A stretch of DNA of 64,000 nucleotides from positions 26,797,282 to 26,861,281 of the forward strand of contig OZ018409.1 in the NCBI GenBank assembly GCA_963969595.1, given 5' to 3'. The position numbers and the translations under genes were made by a program. The notes beneath the pieces were generated by a model. It had not been told where the DNA came from. It worked only from the letters and a program-made list of their open reading frames with translations, and searched no databases. Below, one piece after another: positions 57,600-64,000 of this stretch. The stretch is from Neckera pumila (lineage: Eukaryota > Streptophyta > Bryopsida > Hypnales > Neckeraceae). Every line of letters starts with the position of its first letter. The first letter of the stretch is position 1.

Positions 57600-59130
57600 A
57601 AATTTGTTCTTCTACTTATTCCGATTTGGCTTCAGCCTCAGCTCCCTAATGCCAAATCGGTCTTGATCTCCATTTCTCCAACTTGGATTTGTTTATGCTG
57701 GACCACCAACCAAGTCAGAGCTGTTTGTCTTCCAAAGCGGGTCTCACAAGTGCATACTGTACCATACTCTCCAGTCTTTCAAATTGGATTTTTAACTTCA
57801 CCACCTACTGAACCCTCTTCTCTCCTATTTGGTAACTTTCTTTGTACTCAACTTCTTGTCTACTTCATTCCCAATCACCAAATCTTCACTTTTTGATTTT
57901 GCTTGCTCCTTTATCTTTTCACACTTTATTTTTGTATAATTTTGATTACTAGAAATTTGGCATTTCTTACATCCCTACTTGGAATTACTCACTGTATTCA
58001 CAGGATTTTCATAACCAATTCGGGCTCTCAATCACCCATCTTCAAATTAATTTCTCAACATACAGGCAAAACACATAAACCCATATCCAATATCGGAATA
58101 TCAAACAGACAACATTCAAGCTTTAAATTTCCGATTGGGAATTAACCTCACTTCATAACAACCACTCTGGTCACACACAAATTGGAACTCCATCAAATGA
58201 ATTCAACAAGAAAAACACATTCCATCACAGCCACTCATTTGGCATAACATTCTGATTCGCATTAAACCAACTTGTTGACAAATCACCGTTGATACAATTA
58301 TCAAGCTCCACAGCTTATGAGTTTCAATAACTTCAATCACTACTGTAAACTTAAATTCTAAATCCTCTCTTCTGATCTCCAATTTGGACTTAACTTCATA
58401 AGCACTTCACATCACTAACTGAAGATTTCAATTTAACTTCCAACTTTAAAAACTTCTACACTCAGCCTAGCGCTCATCTCCGCCAAATAGGAATTTCGCA
58501 TCATTGATTTGAACTCACTCTGATCACAGCATGAACATATCTCACCAACTAGGATACTCCTCATCTCCCTGCATCACATTCAACCACTCCACTGGCACCA
58601 CCCAACATCTCCTACTCGGACTCAGAGACAAACATTCGCATACACAAACACAACTCGGACTGACACACACGCACAAAATGACACAAAGACAAAAATACAC
58701 AGCCGACTAGTTGGGACTCACATTAGACTTTCTTCAACAGTGGGTGCCAAAAACTTCACATCCCACATCCAAATAGGAATTCAAAATCGGCAGTTACCAA
58801 CTTGGAGACAACCAACCTAACTGCTCAAACCCTGACTCAGAATCGCTTCTCACATCCAAATAGGCACAGAAACAAAAACTGAACTTGGACCACACCACAT
58901 TCATCATTCATTCAGAACTTTGACCAACTCAAAACTCTAACCACAAATCGAATTGGATACAACACAAATCACCCACTTGACAAATACTGACCCAATTTGA
59001 AACTACCCTGACTACCACAAAACATCACAAAATGACTCCAATTCGATAATTAACACCTCACAATTCCAAATTGGAACACCATATGAAAACATAAAACCAC
59101 TCAAATAGCCTCAAAATGTATTAAAAACAC
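57600..59130. repeat. G-poor tract with a dense array of CCAANTNGG-like motifs
   Basis: The plus strand is strikingly poor in G and rich in C, A and T. Short degenerate motifs of the form CCAAATNGG, CCAACTTGGA or CCAATTCG, and their reverse forms, recur roughly every 30-80 bp: GCCAAATCGG (57650), CCAACTTGGA (57680), CCGATTGGGA (58131), CCAAATAGGA (58483 and 58769), CCAACTTGGA (58800), CCAAATTGGA (59069) and about 20 more. ORFs here follow the composition and have no domain. It could be the subterminal part of a transposon or a protein-binding array. Confidence 0.6.
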
Positions 59131-60310
59131 AAACAAATATTATAAAACCAGCTATCTACAATGCGTATATCTTGTGTGATCACTAGTAAAAAGTGATGGT
59201 TTTGGGTCCAAATGTAGGTGGCTCATTTTACATAGTATTGAATATGGGTGTCCATAACTTATTGAAATTGAGGGTCAAATTTGGCAAGGATGAGATAGAC
59301 TTGAATTTTCACATCAATTTTTCAAATGCCAACATCATCATAAACCAATCACAAGTAACATGCAACACCTTTTAACAAATGCCTTAATTTATATAAACTT
59401 TGAGCCTCACATAGGATATTCCTTACACGACAATAATGAAGTCCCTTTTCACCTCACATTGTGGCAACATAGCAATAAAACCTTACATTGTGGCATTATA
59501 ACAATAAAAGCAATGAATTTGATCACATTATCCATTTATCCAAAAAACTCTACAATTGCCATTGGTGATAACTCAAATAATTTTAAATCTTCCACATTTA
59601 TCACTCTCAAGCTCAGTGAGAAACAATGTCTTTACTCTACATGAGGGGAATTTCTCAAGCATTGTTAATTATAGAGAACTTATATCAAAGGTTCGTCCAA
59701 TGGGTGGATGATGATGATTATTAAGAATTATTTTATTTGAAGAATTTTAGAAATGGCAAAAATACATCAAAGCATAAAAAAAAAGTGATCTTGGTCTATC
59801 CTTGGCAATAATGTCACTTATTGTCGTTATTGATCACTTGATGGCGTTGATGCTTTCATGATTTTTGTGCAAAGTTTTGAATGAGTTTAGATTTTGATGA
59901 AACAAAGATAATTCTACTTGCAAAAATGATGGTTTTGTTTTCAAAATTCTTGTCAAAGCCAAAAAATATTTTGCCTAAGATCCTCTAGATTAGGTAGATC
60001 TATATAATTAATCTTCCTAACATGTTCACCTAGTGATTGAAAAAACTGCACCTAGAAGTGACCTAATAAGCATTTCAATATAGTTCATATTTTTATAATG
60101 TCTTAAATCTGTTGGATGTTATTCAAAATTGAAGAAAATTCTAGAGTCTCTTAGTAAAATTTTTTGGACACCATTGAGTAAATTATAAAATTTCAAATAA
60201 CAATTATATATATACCTAAAATTGACCCTTTTCTCTCATGTTCAGATAAAACTCATTATAGGAAAAAAATCTATAATGAATTTGAGAAACAATGAAGTCT
60301 CTAGAAGGCT
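59131..60310. other. AT-rich spacer
   Basis: Two ORFs (59193-59375 and 59360-59644) have no recognisable domain. A small CTTACATTGTGGCA-type repeat occurs at about 59455-59495. Nothing else seen. Confidence 0.4.
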
Positions 60311-60497
60311 ACAATAGAACCTCTCTAAATTAATAGAGTTGGGACTGGTCGGACACATCAAGTTAGAGAGGTTATTACATTAGGGAGGGTCATGATGTTC
60401 ATATATGGTTCATATTGTTAAGTTGGGACCGACAATCAATGCTTTCTAACAACACTTTATTAGTTTAGAGAGGATTAGCTTTAGGAGGTTCTACTGT
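60311..60497. mobile_element. MITE family D (AGTAGAACCTCTCTAA ends), 187 bp
   Basis: Left end ACAATAGAACCTCTCTAAAT; inverted right end ACAGTAGAACCTCCTAAAGC, continuing into a second inverted block with CTCTCTAAACTAATAA. This terminus type is a common plant MITE signature. Partial copies lie at about 41452 and 42275. Confidence 0.8.
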
Positions 60498-60668
60498 ACC
60501 AAGTAGTGACATCCTTAAGTATTTCTACGTCATCATTGGACCTATAGAATCTCACTTATTGTATTTTCTCTTTGTTTTACTTTGGAAAAGGTGAAATCTG
60601 GACTTAATAATCATGATGCTTCAAAAGTAGGTTTAATAATCATGTGCATCAAAATATAGGGTGTTTAA

Positions 60669-61587
60669 CCCCTAAAGTACCAAAGTCCCCGCGAGGGACA
60701 CTTGGGATTTTGGGCAGGCTTAAACGACCTGAAATTTTGACCTGATTTTTTGAGACTTTTATAGAAGATAAGAAATCACATTAGCTTTCTAAAAATATAA
60801 TTTTTTTTCCAATCGGTGCCTAGGAGCAAAAGTTATGCCACCTAAAGTCAAAAAAGCAATTCGTCGGGCAGAAAAAAAAAACTTTAAAAAACTATTTTTT
60901 TTTTTTTCATTTTTTTCTCAAAGATCATGTTTTTTTCTACATTTATAGGTTTGATTCATTCTATTTGGACTCAGAATGAGAAAGTTATGGACAATCTTGT
61001 TTTTTGGGCAATCTAAGCATCTTTAAAAAAAATAACTGAGAGAATTCATTTTATAATGCAATTTTCAAATTTTTTCAAATTTTTTTTTTGAAAAGGTTAA
61101 GTTTGTTTGCAAGAACAATCCCACTATTGGGATTATGGTGTTTTAATTCAACCTAAGAGCTATTAACAATTTAGTATTTTGTTCAATTTTGGACCTACTT
61201 CTACTGAACAATTTTTTTATATGTGAAAATCACATTTTGACATTCTAAATTTTTTTTCCCTGACTCTCAACTCAAATGTTCAACACAAAATTTTTTAGCT
61301 TAATGGTATGTAGTGCAAAAAAAATCCACAAATGGCCATCAAAGTCATCTGAAATTGTAGGCTGCAGTTCAAAAAAAATTCTTTTTCCAACTTCAAATGC
61401 TAATATCTTCCAATTCGTACGATCAAACTTCATGAAATTTTTAGCACATGATCTAAGACAAGTGAAGTACAAGATCTTACGGTTAGATTCTAAAAATTAA
61501 AAAGAAAATTGGTTTAGGTAGTGATCGTAGTAGAAATGGCAGTTTTCAATGGTTTTGGAGCCAAAAACTACCTTGGTATTTTAGGGG
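60669..61587. mobile_element. TTAA-flanked MITE family A, 919 bp
   Basis: TTAA (60665-60668), then CCCCTAAAGTACCAAAG and a GTCCCCGCGAGGGAC palindrome; right end CCTTGGTATTTTAGGGG, then TTAA (61588-61591). Opposite orientation to the copies at 51955 and 55611. Confidence 0.87.
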
Positions 61588-61648
61588 TTAATAATCAGCT
61601 CTGAATCTAAGCCAAGTTATTAATCAACTCAAAGTACAAGATGTTTAA

Positions 61649-62780
61649 CCCCTAAAGGACCATTGTTCCTTTGGAGGACAAATGGAAAATTTGGACACAT
61701 ACCTACAGCTGAAGTTTTGTCTTGATTTTTTGAAATTTTTTTAAAGATAGAAAAATTGAGTAGCTTCTTGTGAATATAATTTTTTTTCAATTGGTATCGG
61801 GTAACAAAAGCTATGCCCCCAAACAGCTCAGAATTTGGAAGTGGGGGGAGATGCAACAAAAGAAAATTCAAAAATTTGAATTTGAATTTTTAAATTTGTT
61901 ATTCTTATAGATTATATTTTTGTCTACCTAAAAAGCTTCGATTCATTCCATTTGGATTTGTACTGAGAAAGTTATAGACAATCTTGTTTTTCAAGCAATT
62001 AAAGCATCTTATTGAAAAAATAACTTGTAGGATTCATTTCTGAATGCTGTTTTTACAATTTTTCAAAAAAATAAAATTCCACATAGTTTTGTTTGCTTGC
62101 TAGAACAATCTCAACATTGGAATTAGTGCATTTTAATTACATCTTAGAGATATTAATAATTTGTAAGTGCCAACAAATTATTATTGTACCTATTTTTATT
62201 TAACAATTTTTTGAAGTAAGAAAATTAAGTTTTTTTGGATTTTTTTTTTCTAGACTCTCAATTCAATTCTCTACCATTAGGGGACATTTGAGGCCTCTAG
62301 AAGACTGCGAGTTCTCCTACGTTCCCAGACTGCGGAAACGCAGGGGAAGCAGTTGGCTGATGTGGTCGACACTGTGCCACGTCATTTTTGGGGAAAAAAA
62401 ATGTTTTTACTTAGAATGATGTTTGGGGAAGAATTCATTTATTTATTTTTGAAAAAAAAAAATTCTGACAACCCGTACCGGATGTTCATAGAATTAGGAT
62501 AGCATTGGGAACGGGCCTGAAACAGTCTTCTAGAGGCCTCAAATGTCCTCTAATGCATAAAGATTTAAAGTTCAAAACTTTGTAGTGTAAAAGACTGAAG
62601 TAAAGAAGGTTCAAAGTCAAATTATCTAGTGCAATGTGCTGAAAAATTAGATTTTTTTCACTTTAAACGTAGATATCTTGCAATCTGTGCGGCAAAAATT
62701 TTGAAATTTTTTTTAACACATTTTCATATTAGGTAGGAATAAGGAGCCTATCAAATGTGTCCAAAGTGCATTGTCAACTA
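61649..62780. mobile_element. TTAA-flanked MITE family A, interrupted by a family B element
   Basis: TTAA (61645-61648), then CCCCTAAAGGACCATTG. Internal blocks parallel the 60669 copy (GGAATGAATC-type block, AGAACAATCTCAACATTGGA). At 62275-62555 a family B element splits it; homology resumes afterwards (CTTTGTAGTGTAAAAG, ATATCTTGCAATC). The right end is decayed and approximate. Confidence 0.65.
62275..62555. mobile_element. CATTAG-ended element (family B), 281 bp, nested in family A
   Basis: Left end CATTAGGGGACATTTGAGGC plus CTCTAGAAG; right end CTTCTAGAGGCC then TCAAATGTCCTCTAATG: a near-perfect inverted repeat of about 30 bp. It carries GTGCCACGTCAT and CGGGCCTGAAACAG, shared in inverse with 49707-49973. 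Confidence 0.9.
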
Positions 62781-63041
62781 GTCTAATTTTTACAAAAATA
62801 GTCAAGACATCATAGTCATAGTACAATAAGGCAACAAAGTACAAGGTGCCATGTTTAATTGACAACTGAAACAAATTAAGTCCAACTAAGCCAAATCAAT
62901 TGGCTTTTGAAGCTAGTTGCCTAATAGCCACTTACTTAGTTTTGTAAGTTTAAAGATGAAAAAAGAAATTCTTTATGCAAGTGGAGTATTAATAAGTAAA
63001 ACAATCCATGTGAAATATGGAAATTAGGATTAATAAGAGCT

Positions 63042-63466
63042 CAACCACTCATAGTTAAATCAAATGCAAGAAATGTATTCAAAGTTGAATTTTAGACCTC
63101 ATTTAGTCATAGTAATATGTTTTTTTCAAAAAAATTTGAATTAAATGAATGTACAAAATCAAACTATATTTTATCTCCAAAAATTAGTTTGGATTTTAGA
63201 GCCTCTAACTAAAAGCTATGGCCAAAGTTTAGAGAGGCTTTGGAAGGGACATATTTTTGGACATTTTCAAACACCCTCTCTAAATTTTGGCCATAGCTTT
63301 TAATTGGAGGCTCTAAAAGTCAAACTGATTTTTGGAAATAAAAGTTTGTTAGATTTGTACATTTTCTCAATTCAAAGTTTTTTGAAAAAAATTATACTAC
63401 TATGCCTAAATGAGGTCTAAAATTCAACTTTCAACACAATTTTTGCATTTGACAATGAGTGGTCTA
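63042..63466. repeat. Long inverted repeat (arms about 200 bp, loop about 20-40 bp)
   Basis: The left arm includes CCACTCAT, CAAATGCAAG, AAAGTTGAATTTTAGACCTC, TTAGAGCCTCTAACTAAAAG and GCTATGGCCAAA. The right arm carries their inverse complements, ending with ATTTTTGCATTTG and ATGAGTGG. The whole forms a foldback of about 425 bp with scattered mismatches. No coding capacity. Confidence 0.88.
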
Positions 63467-64000
63467 TCTTCAAATTATCCTATAGCCTTTAAAGATTTAT
63501 GATGGACATAGTCTCTTTGAGGATCCTATATAACAGCAACTTCTTTACCCTTCATTTTCACCAAATGTCAATGAAGTAAGTCTTCACATTGCCATCAATT
63601 TTATCAATTCTTAATGGTAGATGGTCATTGGACTATTTTTGGATATTTATTTGTCTTTCCACAATTTGGTTTGAGTGCAAGGTGCATCTGAGTACAAAGT
63701 ATCCAATAATCAGGTTTCAGGTGCATTAGAGTATCTTAACTTTGATTATTTAACACCTTGTACTTGGATTTTGAGCCATTGATAAGCATATGATATTGCA
63801 ACATAAGGTGAGCATAAATAGGGGAATAACGAATCCTTAAGCAAAAAAAATGTAATTTGCGGGGTCCTTGGATGGCTCTGGAGCGGCCCTTTGGAGACCT
63901 CATTTTTCTCTAATGCCATGTATTTAATCAGTCCATCATCTCAAATTAGAAAGGGTGTTGATTTTTCATTGTTACAATGTGTCATTGTTTCTAGATTGTT
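63467..64000. other. AT-rich right edge with a family B terminus
   Basis: GGAGACCTCATTTTTCTCTAATG at about 63894-63916 is a right-type family B end; its partner was not found. No gene recognised. Confidence 0.4.

Noticed and set aside
57663..58145. Two plus-strand ORFs of about 80 codons in the G-poor tract
   Set aside because: The base composition (few G, hence few stops) explains them, and no domain is visible.
1..64000. CRISPR arrays, tRNA or rRNA genes, bacterial operons
   Set aside because: No regularly spaced identical repeats of CRISPR type, no cloverleaf sequence found by eye, and all genes have plant-type introns. A tRNAscan and Infernal run would be decisive.

Overview
The window looks like nuclear DNA of a land plant. 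Genes carry canonical GT/AG introns and belong to plant families: a tandem kinase, a SINA/Siah-type RING protein, the nucleotide-excision-repair nuclease XPG/UVH3, a SANT/Myb-like protein and an F-box protein. They sit in long AT-rich spacers packed with plant-type transposons (Copia, Stowaway, CACTA-like, Tc1/mariner-like). The expanded MLKL/TKL-like kinase family, seen here as one gene and two broken copies, and the gene style make a bryophyte such as a liverwort my best guess. That is an inference, not something the sequence proves. There are no bacterial, viral or organellar features, and I found no tRNA, rRNA or CRISPR.

Layout. 1-2775 (-): 5' part of a protein with an N-terminal helical region, a degenerate kinase domain and an intact kinase domain; it runs off the left edge. 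2776-5300: its upstream region, with a large direct repeat and an 80-bp Stowaway MITE. 5300-10100: gene-poor. 10106-11313 (-): SINA-like gene with an in-frame stop. 11.7-19.1 kb: repeats, a CACTA-like element and a kinase pseudogene fragment. 19111-24493 (-): a very young, apparently intact Copia LTR retrotransposon. 24.8-25.1 kb (+): another kinase fragment. 25585-35529 (-): a complete 17-exon XPG/UVH3 gene with a decayed Tc1/mariner copy in intron 6. 36230-37327 (+): SANT/Myb-like gene, divergent from XPG. 37.3-43.7 kb: minisatellite, tandem duplications and MITEs. 43707-45456 (-): three-exon F-box gene. 45.6-46.8 kb: unassigned coding-like fragments. 47152-47646 (-): secreted cysteine-rich protein. 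48-64 kb: no credible host gene, but several transposon families that can be defined from the window itself.

The genes do not form a pathway. XPG cuts damaged DNA on the 3' side of lesions, the SINA-like and F-box products would act in ubiquitination, and the tandem kinase resembles plant immune-signalling kinases. The most unusual material is: (1) the pseudokinase-kinase protein with an MLKL-like N-terminus; (2) a TTAA-flanked, CCCCTAAAG-ended non-autonomous element family with five copies; (3) a CATTAG-ended element family, one copy of which interrupts a minisatellite without a visible target-site duplication; (4) a recently inserted Copia element with an RT insertion and an AT-hook-like motif; (5) a 1.5-kb G-poor tract studded with CCAANTNGG-like motifs.
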